64,000 nt of DNA from Epiperipatus broadwayi. Taxonomy: Eukaryota; Onychophora; Udeonychophora; Euonychophora; Peripatidae. Shown piece after piece: positions 49,321 to 59,881 of the stretch (positions within the stretch are counted from its first letter, which is position 1; each line of letters begins with the position of its first letter). The notes beneath the pieces were generated by a model. That model saw nothing but the letters and a program-made list of their open reading frames with translations. It searched no databases and was not told where the DNA came from. The stretch covers positions 1,780,147-1,844,146 of the forward strand of contig JAQFVV010006311.1 of NCBI GenBank assembly GCA_028023455.1, given 5' to 3'. Position numbers and translations under genes: made by a program.

Positions 49321-49619
49321 ATGACAAATCAATATAAAACCATATTTTTGCTATTGGTATCTTTCTGTTTATCTGATAACAAATACCACTTATATAATAT
49401 TTCTTGATTTTCTAAACATACACAAAGTCCCTGATAAGAATAAATTTATTGTGGAAAAATGTTATTCAATAAATTTTTTAAAAATATTTCTGTTAGAATA
49501 GATAACAATGTTATTCCACAATAATTATAGCAAACGTTTTTATTCCCTTTACTTTTAAAGTAATATTTATTGCTACATAAAAGTATATTATGTAAATATG
49601 GGTTGAATTATGTTATGAC

Positions 49620-50470
49620 ATAAAAGTCAAATTAAAAAGGATATATTAAAGGTGATTATACAAGGCAGAAAATTATTCTAGTTATTATGACTGTTTATCA
49701 TATAAGATTGAAAGATTTTAAATGAAAGAATACAGATATATATATATTATAATGGGATTTACTGTTTTCCATATATATTTTACGCATATATGTAGTCTTG
49801 TACGATTGCGTGTATGTATATATAACGATACACGTATATGCGTAATGGTTTAAAAGAATATTTATTCTTAAACTATTTCATTTTATTGCCCCAGCATATT
49901 TATGAGCATCAATTTATGACCTCAAGCGCCAATCCCATATTTCTATAAGAATTATGCTGGGAGAACTGGAATACCAATATAGAAATGCCCCTGGACTAGC
50001 TCAGCTCAGGGCTGGTGGTAAAATTTACCGGCAGTAGACCCAACTCTCTTTTTTTTTATTTAAAAAAAACAACTCATAACATAAAAACAAAACAAAAAAA
50101 CCATTCATTTTATATACATTTATTAGCTATGATATTTACGTATGTATAAAAAAAATATATATATTATTTACTTAAGTTAAATTAGTGTCTCTTTTCTCTT
50201 TTAAATCAAAGATTCATATCAGTTTTCTTTGTTTGCTCCTTTCTCTTTTGCCAAAACTCCCACACACACAAATATGCTATTATATGTATTTTGCACCGAA
50301 GATTTAATTGGACTAATTTATACACTAATAAATTCCGTAGTAAATAGTTTGACCTCTCCGGGTAAAGAAAATAAATTTTTAAGTTCACAATTGTGTCAAA
50401 TAAACAGTTTTCTCAAATTCGTGGAGTAAGCTTACTAAAAGTGACATATATAGATGTAATTAGAAAGAAA
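49620..50470. other. Mixed; GC-richer repeat-like block at 49890-50045
   Basis: 49890-50045 is notably richer in G and C, with CCAGCATA and TATGCTGG as an 8-bp inverted pair, and looks like part of an unrecognised repeat. 50229-50429 is open on the plus strand and ends in TAA; the sequence is not recognised and has no clear splice acceptor. A terminal exon cannot be excluded. Confidence 0.3.
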
Positions 50471-50474
50471 ATAC

Positions 50475-50581
50475 CTGGTTTCCCCGGGGAATTGATCGAA
50501 TCCTCTTGGTGAAAATGGAATCTCCGGTCCTTTGTCAGTGAACGAACTTTGTTTTTTCTTTCTTTGAAGTTCGGGTTCCAT
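50475..50581 (-). CDS. First coding exon of an unidentified gene
   Basis: On the minus strand an ATG at 50581 lies in an excellent Kozak context (GCCATGG). It opens a 35-codon frame plus two bases, starting MEPELQRKKKQSSF and ending FDQFPGET, followed by a splice donor CAG|GTATTTTC at 50475/50474. The exon has balanced composition and CpGs, unlike nearby DNA, and adjoins a CpG-rich upstream segment. The N-terminus is basic then proline/glycine-containing with no signal peptide. The protein is not recognised. Following exons should lie leftward on the minus strand in phase 2; none was identified, which implies a large intron or exons hidden in the AT-rich DNA. Confidence 0.6.
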
Positions 50582-50770
50582 GGCTAAAGTCTGTTTATTT
50601 ATTTATTTTCTTTCTCTTCTGGCGATTCAATATTGTTGCTTATTGAGGCGAATTCTCCGGGTTTGACGTCCCTTCTCCGCTATCGGCAGCTGTTATACAT
50701 TCGGGGGCAAAGGATTTGGACCCTCCGCACATTGAAGCCTCTATCCCAGCCTGACCATATTTTATCAAGA
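50582..50770 (-). promoter_or_regulatory. CpG-rich promoter / 5'UTR region
   Basis: This is one of the few CpG-dense segments of the window (GACGTC, CTCCGC, ATCGGC, TTCGGGGGC) and lies directly upstream of the ATG at 50581, as expected for a broadly expressed gene's start region. On the minus strand there is an upstream frame ending in TAA at 50640-50642 (its last residues TSNPENSPQ), a possible uORF or a chance frame. No TATA box is evident. Transcription start is not determinable from sequence. Confidence 0.45.
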
Positions 50771-51865
50771 TGTATATCATGTTGACCGTCCGCTTTCTTC
50801 TACCTCCAAACTTATACTCCAGTAATAAATTTAATTTTTCTTTAATTATCAAACTTATCTTTCTTTTCACTATTTTTTTTAATTATATTTCCATTCACAT
50901 TCCATATGCCTTTGTTGGAATGTACCACAAAAGCTTTTTACACCTATTTCTTTCCAAATAATATTTAATTAGTATTAGACATTCCACGATTTTCACAATA
51001 ATTACTTCCATTGTTCTGCAAAATTAGTCTTCCATCTTGATATTTAAAGTTCTTTTGTTGACTTAATGTGTATATATTTAAAAGTTTATCAAACAAAATT
51101 TTTTTATTTTATTTTTATTTTGTGAATTTTTCATTTTTAATGGTTCAAAAACGCACTCACACATATACATAGCGATGTGTATAGCTGGGTTTGGCAAAAG
51201 AGAGAAAAAAAATCAGAGCAAGTGTATAACCCCCCCATACCTCTTCTATGAGTTATTTTTAATTAAAATAACTAAATCAATTCTGTACGACCACGCAAAT
51301 GACCGTTGATTGTACATCAAACTGTAAATATTAATTTTGTTAGTAAAGTAATACATATTTTTAATAATATGTTAGTAATAAGATATATATATATTTTTAT
51401 AATGCATTAAATATACAATTACGTATTTGTCTAATTATCGCAACAGGGTTTGATTATACCTGCCCTGTTGCAATATATATATATAAAATTAAGTGTATAT
51501 TGGTCTGGAAATTACAGTGGTATTAGTAATATAAATAAGCTTTATTCTATAAATGGGAACAATAAAAATAGTTTTCATATGAACCCGAGATCAAACATAA
51601 ACTCATATTCACAATACACTTCCTTAGAGAAATTCATGACTCAATAACATGACAGATTTAAGAATTGAATTTGGAAATTGTTGTTGAAATTTGGCATTAA
51701 TAATAAAGAACCATCAAAGTTTATATCAATATATTTCAAAGAGAACTTAGTTTTTAATGCAACTACTATTTTAAACTTGAAATATATTATTCTATGATCT
51801 TACCAGTAGTCTACACCAGTGTGGGCTTTTGCAATATTATTATTTTTACATTCTGCTATTAACAG
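50771..51865. other. AT-rich upstream region, nothing assigned
   Basis: Contains an inverted pair CAACAGGG/CCCTGTTG at about 51440-51472 and several T-runs. No gene seen. Confidence 0.4.
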
Positions 51866-51869
51866 TAAC

Positions 51870-52200
51870 ATAATTTGTAAGTTATCACTATTTTGAATGT
51901 GAATGCATTCAAGATTTTTTATAGAGATTTTCTCCCTAAATATAATGTTCATGATAAAGTATCTATGAGTTGTTCAAAACCCAATAATATCAGATTGTTT
52001 GAATTCACATAGCCAATTCAGCAACTTTAGTCTAATGTTGCCGTATCTACTAATGCATACATTAAAATTTCCAAGAAGAAAAAAAATCAGTCTTTTAACA
52101 TTATTGATGTAATAATACTGTTAAATGGAAATCTTTAAATTTTGGAATAAATTATTATTAAAATGGACACAAATATCATTTATAAATTAACTATAAATGT
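51870..52200 (-). pseudogene. LINE endonuclease remnant
   Basis: Minus-strand translation gives FFFLLGNFNVCISRYGNIR near 52085, matching the endonuclease block 'LVLLGDFNARVGRD', followed by LLNWLCEFKQ and IIFREKISIKNLECIH, matching 'LLLEFC...TNTIFQQK...TWMHP'. The catalytic D is replaced by N. It resembles the family decayed at 28.6-31.4 kb. Confidence 0.5.
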
Positions 52201-52508
52201 CATTAGCCTTTCATCGATATATCTAGGAATTTCAGTAATACATCTGGTAGGATACGTTTTACTAAAAACAGGTTTATCATTTTTAAATCTTGTCAGTTCT
52301 TAACTTTAAACACTGTGCTTCATTCACGTTAACACTATATATTCAAATTAAACAAAAAAAGATATTACTTTCTTTTTTCATTACAGTTACTAATTTCACA
52401 ACTCCTATTGATAAGTAATATTACCATTGTAAATATCATCAAAAATATTTTTACAATATAATTATTTATTCTAAGAAAAAAAAACTTTAAATAAAGCAAA
52501 ATGTATTT

Positions 52509-52842
52509 AATAGTCAAAATAAGAATTGTAGATCACATGACCCTATTCTCTTAAGTTTGTAAGTTATAAACAATGAGGATTGCCAATTCCTCAACAAGCT
52601 TTGTGTTTTTAGATCTCGTGTCTGAACCTACCCTGACACCTCTCTGAGGAGTGCCAAAGCACGAAACCATGGTCAGGGGTTTGGGGAGGGGTTCCTGACA
52701 GAGATATTTTAAATGCTTTCTCTGGCTAAGCATTTAACACAAAGCTTGTTGAGGAATTGGCAATCCTCATTGTTTATAACTTACAAGCTTAAGAGAATAG
52801 GGTCAGGTGATCTATGATTCTTATTTTGACTATTTATAGTCT
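52509..52842 (+). mobile_element. Family C hammerhead foldback
   Basis: Arms of about 100 bp (about 52509-52610 and 52735-52842) are near-perfect inverted copies (AACAATGAGGATTGCCAATT in the left arm, its complement in the right). They enclose a roughly 125-bp core holding the best hammerhead of the window. The core, without the arms, is repeated at 53.03-53.16 kb. The right arm continues into sequence homologous to the family B unit, so family C is a relative of B in which the ribozyme core has acquired inverted flanks. Confidence 0.8.
52638..52680 (+). ncRNA. Hammerhead ribozyme, type I, intact core
   Basis: All conserved elements are present: CTGAGGA (52644-52650); stem II GTGC (52651-52654) paired with GCAC (52659-52662) and loop CAAA; GAAA (52663-52666); stem III ACC (52666-52668) with GGT (52671-52673), two-base loop; cleavage triplet GTC, predicted scission between 52674 and 52675; stem I ACCTCT (52638-52643) with AGGGGT (52675-52680), six pairs with one wobble and possible extension. 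The three-pair stem III is typical of PLE and retrozyme hammerheads, which are thought to act efficiently as dimers. Stem I loop-loop contacts could not be judged. Confidence 0.75.
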
Positions 52843-53180
52843 CTGCCTTAAGTCTTACGCAATGTTATATTGCTAAGACTACTAATATATGGTATGGCTG
52901 AAGATCTATCAGCCCCATATAGCTATTTGAGTTGGATAGCTGGGTTTGAAGACATATAGGTGTCTGAAAATTTCAGATTTCCCACTCAATAGATAACTTT
53001 TAGTTAAATGCTGGCTTTGGGTTGGTATTTTTAGATCTAGTGTCTGAACCTACCCTGACACCTCTCTGAGGAGTGCCAAAGCACGAAACCATCATCAGGG
53101 GTTTGGGGAGGGGTTCCTGACAGAGATATTTTAAATGCTTTCTTTGGCTAAGTATTTAACACAGGAATTGGTAATCCTCA
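52843..53180 (+). mobile_element. Second monomer of the hammerhead repeat (family B/C)
   Basis: The block from about 52900 (GTCTGAAAATTTCAGATTT near 52963) matches family B units and runs into a second copy of the family C core (53030-53160), which is followed by a truncated arm AATTGGTAATCCTC. Together with the preceding core it forms a direct tandem with a 422-bp period. Confidence 0.7.
53060..53102 (+). ncRNA. Hammerhead ribozyme, second tandem copy, stem III damaged
   Basis: Identical to the copy 422 bp upstream in stem I, CTGAGGA (53066-53072), stem II and GAAA (53085-53088), but GGTC is replaced by CATC, so stem III loses two of its three pairs. Cleavage after 53096 is unlikely in the monomer. 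Confidence 0.6.
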
Positions 53181-53464
53181 AAATGTATTTAAGTTTAATC
53201 TTTTTCTCATTTCACTACTTAAATTAAATATTAGCAATTAGAACTAATATAAGAGAGATGCATCATCTGCACTTTTTATAATTTGAATAACATTTATTTT
53301 TATTTTCACGTTAATTACATATATAAAACATTTAATGAATTACACAATTTTGTATATATCTATATATTGAGATTACTGAGGTAGTAATGCCTTTTTATAA
53401 CTCATGTAAAAAGAAACGGACCTATATTTAAATGGATATTTAAGTTAGAGAATATTATATATAG

Positions 53465-53903
53465 AGCTCGCAAATAAGTTCTTAACAAGGTTTGCAGAAT
53501 AACCCCAGACCGGTTTCTACTACTGCTGTCCTCAGTGAGGTGCTAGGATATTCAAGTATTAGATTAAAAATACCAGGACAAGCCCAGCACTTTATCTAAT
53601 GTATAACTATTAAGTAGAAAATCTGAAATTTTCAGACATCCATATGTCTTCCAATCCAGCTATCTAACTTCAATAGCCATATGGGACTGAACTAAATTCA
53701 ATACACCATATATTAATAGCTTTAGCAATATAAAATCATCAAAGCTTTAATAGCAAAAAATAAAATTACAAAAAAATCAAGTCAGATGTCACATGACCTA
53801 ATTTAATAAGCTTGCATTACAAATGTTGTATATAGAACTTGCAAATAAGCTCTTAACAAGCTTTGCAGAATATCCCCAATCCCAGTTTGGTTTCTGCTAC
53901 TGG
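53465..53903 (-). mobile_element. Family B hammerhead repeat, partial tandem dimer
   Basis: On the minus strand a truncated hammerhead (GAAA at 53894-53891) is followed by a full unit that ends in another hammerhead (GAAA at 53517-53514), a period of 377 bp. The unit contains TTAATATATGGTGTATTGAA, GAAAATTTCAGATTTTCT and GTGCTGGGCTTGTCCTGGTA. No coding sequence. It lies 280 bp from the plus-strand family C/B dimer, in opposite orientation. Confidence 0.7.
53502..53541 (-). ncRNA. Hammerhead ribozyme-like motif (family B)
   Basis: Minus strand: CTGAGGA (53535-53529), GAAA (53517-53514), palindromic stem III ACCGGT, triplet GTC with predicted cleavage after 53508, stem I ACCTCA paired with TGGGGT. 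Core, stem I and stem III are intact. Stem II (53528-53518) pairs weakly. Confidence 0.6.
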
Positions 53904-54740
53904 AAATTAGAAATGTAAAATTACAGAAATGTAATTTGTACCAAATTATATTTTCATACATGTGAGTAACACAAAAAATTTACAAGATTGCAGGGAGAAT
54001 TTCTTTCAATAGCTCTTATAAGAGAAAAAAAGTATAAGAAATGTAAATATACTAATTTAATAAGGGGATGGGAACTAATTTAAATATGTTGCTCTTTTTC
54101 AAAGGTTAATTATATCTGAAAGGGAATAACAAAAGTATGCTTAAGTTGTTACACCTGGGTTATATATATATGTGTGTTAGTGTTTAAAAAACATTATGGA
54201 GTTTTAAATAAAAACATAGTAATAATATTTAAGGGTATGAAACAAGAGAACATATTTTCTGAACTTTTGCCTTCTGATAATATTAAAACATTATTGAGAA
54301 TAAGTATTCCAAATTAATAAATTGTACTAATTATGATAGATAATTCACATTTTTCTAAAATTCTTAAATACATTCTGTTAAAATTTTAAGAAGTAAATAT
54401 TAGATAATTAAACAACAAGTAAATTTATTTTGAAAAACCTCACAATGGAGAAAGATATTTTTTAATTAAAAAATCATCAAACTGATTCGAGGTTGATAGA
54501 ATAACAAAACAAAAATTATTTGTAAAGGGATTTTTAGTTTTTAAATTAATTCTCACTCAGTTTATCTATTTATTGATTTGATTTCAGTCAGTATTTCATA
54601 TTGCAATGTAACCCCAAGAGAAATTAATTTAAAATCACAATAGTTAAGAGAAAGTCTGAGAAATTGTCCAAACTCAATAAATCAAATATTAGAAAGCTAA
54701 GATAGTCAACTAAATGAAAGTTAAATTTATCTAAGCTATT
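53904..54740. other. AT-rich, nothing seen
   Basis: No gene, RNA or repeat recognised. Confidence 0.5.
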
Positions 54741-54744
54741 CAAA

Positions 54745-55050
54745 ATAAGCTTTTAAAACATCATATGATCTCCATTTCTTATGTTTACATAAGCTGTTAA
54801 AACAGTTGTAAATCTCTCCAAACAGTAATGCCAATCACTGCAAGCCATAATAATGAATGGATGCTAGGAGGTTTGTGTATCAAAATCCCTATCTAGTGTG
54901 AAATATTGGATGAGTAGGTACTAGATGGGGATTTTGATCCACAAATCTTCTAGCATTCATTGATTACTATGGTTTGCATTGATTGAATTACTGTTTGGAG
55001 AGATTTATTACTATTCAAAATAACCTTACAGCAGTAGTAATTTTGACAAC
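54745..55050. mobile_element. Family A foldback copy, ribozyme deleted
   Basis: Left arm about 54790-54875 and right arm about 54935-55015 are inverted copies related to those at 3.5 and 20.7 kb (AATGGATGCTAGGAGGTTTG against CAAATCTTCTAGCATTCATT). The loop keeps ATATTGGATGAGTAGG but no hammerhead. The arms have diverged from the other copies more than from each other. Confidence 0.65.
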
Positions 55051-55788
55051 TACTGAATGACTTAATTATTATAACATGGGGTTTTTTTTTACACCCAGAA
55101 AAAAACAACAGATTTCTATGAAATATTGATGAAAATGTCAGGTTACCTATTGCTATTTAAAAAACAGATAATTAAATTTCAAACTTAATGATTCAAAAAA
55201 CTGCCTATAAATAAATAACTCACAAGATAATTAAATTGGAAATCTAATAATTCAAGAAACTTCTGACAAATTTATTCTAACAACAGAAAATCATTTAAAG
55301 GATAATTTGCAAATCCAACAAATATTGAAAATACCATTAATTCAACACAAATATAGCATGAAGTTCTAATGACTCTAAATTTATTCTTAAGAAAAGACCA
55401 GCAAGTAATAAGAAATGCAATCACTAAATTCTACTACGATCCCAATCTTATTTAATGTATATACAAACTTTTTAGACTTATCTAAGGTAAGGATTTTAAT
55501 TATTTTTATATAATGGCTTATAAGTTCAATATTGATAAAATTCATTATACTTTTTTTTTTTGCATATAGAAACTAAATACTTAATTAAAAATATTTTCTT
55601 TTCAAATATTATTATTATAATATGTAAATTTTGATATATTTATATTATTTTTGATTTATGCATTGATATATTTGATAATTTTTTTCTCTATGACAGATCC
55701 AAGTAGTATTAAATGTTAAAATAATTCAGTTGTGCATTAGAATTTGTTTTATGTGTTTATGGTTAAAATTGTATACTACATTCTGTAA
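55051..55788. other. AT-rich, nothing firmly assigned
   Basis: A short stretch near 55435 translates to TIPILFNVYTN, reminiscent of a LINE RT motif ('SPILFNIY'), too short to call. Confidence 0.3.
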
Positions 55789-55789
55789 T

Positions 55790-56515
55790 TGTATTTATAT
55801 ATTGTATTATTTCCATTATCTAATAGTAAGTATTGAATGTCTTTAGAAAAAAGTTAACTTTATTTAAATATTCCAATTACATTCAACTATTACTAATAGC
55901 AATGTTTCAAGAGGTATTATTCTCCTCTATTCTTCAGGTATTACTGGCCTGACCAGTGACAGTACTAGCATGGGAATCAAACCTGAGCCATCCTGCCAAA
56001 GGCAACAGTCAGTAGAAAGTTTATATACTTATTTATGAGGTTCCTTCTATTTTCTCCACTGTTTTCTAAGTGTTAAGTTGATTAGTGGTTTCCATATATT
56101 ACATATTGTCACACTAGGTTGTCTTAAGGGGTTCCTTGCCATTATCATGTGAGCAACATCTTTGCTCACATGACAGTGGCGAATACTGAAACAATGGTGA
56201 AATCAAGAAGAACCTCATAGAGAAGTATATGAAATTTCTTCTGACTGTTAGCTTTGGCAGAGTGGCTCAGGTTCGATTCCCATTCTAGTACTGTCACTGG
56301 TCTGGCGAGCAATGCATGAAAAAGAGAAAATAATACCTCTTAAAACATTGTATGTATATTAACCTGTGTGCTATTACTAACAGTTGAAGGTAATTGGAAT
56401 ATTTAAATAAAGTTAAATTTTTCTGAAGACATCAATACTTAATATTAGATGATGGAAGTAGTCCAATATATAAATACGACTAACATACCATCATCACAAA
56501 CCTTCAAGAAAACAC
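55790..56515. mobile_element. Foldback MITE family D, longer copy
   Basis: Inverted arms (from about 55796 and to about 56471) match the copy at 12 kb, including ACAGTACTAGCATGGGAATC on the left and its partner near 56285. The centre is longer (about 56030-56220) and includes a nested inverted pair, TGTGAGCAA..TTTGCTCACA. A tRNA-like A box (TGGCTCAG, 56262) is here directly joined to a B box (GGTTCGATTCC), so the tRNA part has an internal deletion. The shared 3' flank (CCATCATCACAAACCTTCA) extends the repeat to about 56515. Confidence 0.65.
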
Positions 56516-58790
56516 TATATTCTGTGATATTTGTATTTCTAATTTATCATATTTTATAATTATTTTTTTTGTTTATTAAAACTTGTCAAACAAATTACTG
56601 TATATATATTTCCTAACTGTGACCTTTACACTAATTCTCCATCTATCAGATTGTGTGATTATTAATGAGGTAGATATTTTCTTTGAATGAGTTAAATTTA
56701 AATACAATTATGATATTGGACATTTGGGAATGGAAGAGTTTATTAAATAAAATCAATCTTTCTAGTTATGATCAGTGGCATCTATTGGATTAAAATCAAG
56801 TTTTCCCAAAAACAAAAGTTCATTTTATTTTAGTTAAACCTTTATGTACTAAGTAAACTTTAAAAAAGAAAAAGGACATCATTTCAATGCCTTCATCTAG
56901 GCCACTACAACATATGTATAATTTTCTCATATTTAGTATTGTATAATTTGGCCCATTAATATTAAATTCATGGATTTCATGGTGTATATAGCTAAATTCA
57001 TTTTTATATTATTTGTAAATTAAATATCTTTTATATGCTACAATATGCAAATGTATGTTAAATAATATCAATCTCACAGTTTTAAAAATACTAAGTTTCT
57101 TCTCATCAAAGTTTTTATTAAGCTATTTCCTCTTTTCTTTTGCATAAACTAAAGATGATTATCTAAAGGTTATATAATTTTAAGGATTTTTTTTTATACA
57201 GCTAACTGAAATAGATAACTTAAAAATAATTAAAAATTTATTTTACACTTCAAATCAGACTTTCTTTTCTTATAGGAACATTATCAATATGTCTCTTCTT
57301 TTACAATCCTATAACAAGCTATTCTATAGCAACTTCACCCAGTAGACATTATTTACATTATGATACAATAAATCCACCAACAGTAAAATACATATATCAT
57401 ACATATACATAAAGATTAATAAAACATAGAAACATATTATAATCCAATTTTTCAATTTACAAAATGAATCTACAAAAATAATATTTTAATTATAGTTCTA
57501 AAGTTTCCAATAATCTACCAGTAACCATTTCTCTCTAATTGAATTGGGTTTTTACATGTTAACACATTTATTTAAATTTTCATGAATATATAAAGTTTCA
57601 TAACATTTTCTTTCTTTGTAATTTTTAATATATTTTATTACATGAATATTTTTTTCCACAATTGATACTATAACCAGTATCTAAAAAGTCATATATGTTT
57701 TTGATTTTGTATTTTTTCTTTTAATTTTTTTATCATGCTCTTACTTCTATAAAGTAAATTATTATCTTGGAATTGAAGTAAATGATATTCCTTACAATAA
57801 ATTTTAGTATAAGTTGAAAATAAATAATATTTTATATTTTAACCATGATATAAATGATCCCATTGATAAGAGAAAAAAGTGGATTTTGAAATTATATTAA
57901 AAAAAAAGATATATCTTTTTTAGTGATAATTTTTTTTTTTTACATTTGGTGATGAAGGAATCTACATGAGACAAAGACTATAACTATATAGGAGAATTTT
58001 TAATTTCTTTTACTAAAAGAAACAGAGGATATGGTTATGGAATGGAATACAATTCTTATTGTCAGTGCATGTTTAACAATTATGTTGTGAAATCATAAAA
58101 ATGTTTTGGGAAAATTGTAAGATTATTTTGTACATATTTTAGTTTGTTACTTATAATTAGAATTTAATTTTTGTAGCAGTATTTAATAATGAACAAACTA
58201 CTTATAATATGGTTATCATTGAATTGTAATATTCACTAATAAGTAAACTAATCATTATATATATATTGTAGTGCTGGAAATAAATGGGTTATTCAAAATT
58301 GTTTTATAATTACTAATAATAATTGGATAAAGGGAAATTCACTGATTCAATACTATATTTATTTCATGTGTATGTATATATGTCCATAAGTGAGATATAT
58401 AAAAATATTTTATTTGGATCAAATAAATAAATAAAGACAACTAAAATTTATAAATCTTTATTAAAATAAATATCAATAAAAGAATTTGATCCAGGTAATG
58501 AAGTTTTAATAGAATCAAAAGAGATTGAAATATATTTATATTACCATTTTATTAAAAAAAATTAGTTAATTTGATTACATTTTCTGATAACAAAAAAAAA
58601 ATGAATTTGCAAATTTAATATGTAATAGTAATTAAAAGCTAAAAAAAAAAATCAGCACTCTATTAAGTACTTTTAATTAAAAGCAAAATATGTGAAATAA
58701 TTCTTTAAAAGATTAAAAGGAGGGGTCACCTTCTTTAATACTGGACTGGAGGAGTAAAAAAAAAGTCAGGTTAGCTCTAAGTATTGAAAG
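56516..58790. other. AT-rich, nothing seen
   Basis: No reading frame, RNA gene or repeat recognised in this stretch. Confidence 0.5.
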
Positions 58791-58799
58791 AGCAGGGGG

Positions 58800-59297
58800 A
58801 AAATCTGTCCATAGAGACAATGCTTTGAGAACTATAACTATGATTGAGATATACATTGCTGTGTTGAGAAGAAATGATTTATTAAATATAAATCATCATT
58901 ACCAGAAATGTAAACTCTTGATTTATGAATTATTGTTTATTGATGCAGCCACAGAAAATGCATTGCTGATTAATTTAAATGTGTACCAGAGCATACATAA
59001 TAATTATGTAATCATCTCCTGAGAACTATTTGGAACTCAAACTTTAAATGCAACACCACACATAAATCAACTCATCGATGCCTCTGAAGTATGTATGCCT
59101 CTATCATTGTTGGAAACCAACATTCAAATTGAACAAATTGGAAAAATAAGAGACATCACAGAATTTAATTCGATATTGATCAATAACGGAAGTTATAAGT
59201 ATATATATACTATAATAAGACTGTTCATTTTAAACTTTAACAAAAGAAATAGAAGAGGCCTTAATAAATCAATATACTCCATTTATTGTAAATGAAT
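58800..59297 (+). pseudogene. Unidentified reading frame with one stop
   Basis: One frame is open from about 58800 to a TGA at 59020-59022 and, without changing frame, on to a TAA near 59295: about 165 codons with a single interruption. The composition is protein-like (LLIYELLFIDAATENALLIN in the first part, HINQLIDASEVCMPLSLLET in the second), less biased than chance frames nearby. No ATG with good context, no splice signals checked convincingly, and no family recognised. It could be a relic of a transposon gene or of a processed gene. Confidence 0.3.
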
Positions 59298-59881
59298 TTA
59301 TTTCTTTTATATCAGTAATTAAGTTACTTTTATTTAGTTATTTTTTATATGTTTAGCCATTGAATGAATTTATTTTAAAATAATTATTTTTTTACTTTGT
59401 GTGTGTATGAGTTAATTGTATCTTATAAATAAATTATTAGTTTATAAAATTTCAGTTGTCAGTGCCATTTTATAGCATAGCTTTTATTTCAAATGATCAT
59501 ATTAGCATTTATCAGTTCTATGGTTATAAAAAAGGATTGAATTATTGAGAATGCTTAACTAATGAGAAAATGCTCAATATTATCTGGAATTGTGAAAATG
59601 TACCAGTTTAAATTGGTCCTTTACAAATGAAAAGATAACATTCTAATAAAGCTGCAAAATGCACATCTTTTCATTTAAACAAATTATTTTCTGAGTGGCA
59701 AAGCCTATTTTGAATCTTTAATGTGGAATTTGTGAAAGTGATTGGTAAATGTAACCCATGTTTAGGTTCAATCATGTCCATCCTTATCTATTTAATATAT
59801 AACTTTATGAAAGTTACATCAATTAGTAATATTTAAAGGTAGTCTCTTCTGGTTACTGATACAATATATATATATATATAT

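Noticed and set aside
50229-50429. Plus-strand frame ending in TAA next to the CpG-rich region, possible last exon
   Set aside because: No convincing acceptor and no recognisable protein; kept only as a remark.
52551-52733. Minus-strand 60-codon frame across the hammerhead
   Set aside because: The segment is explained by the ribozyme core and inverted arms.
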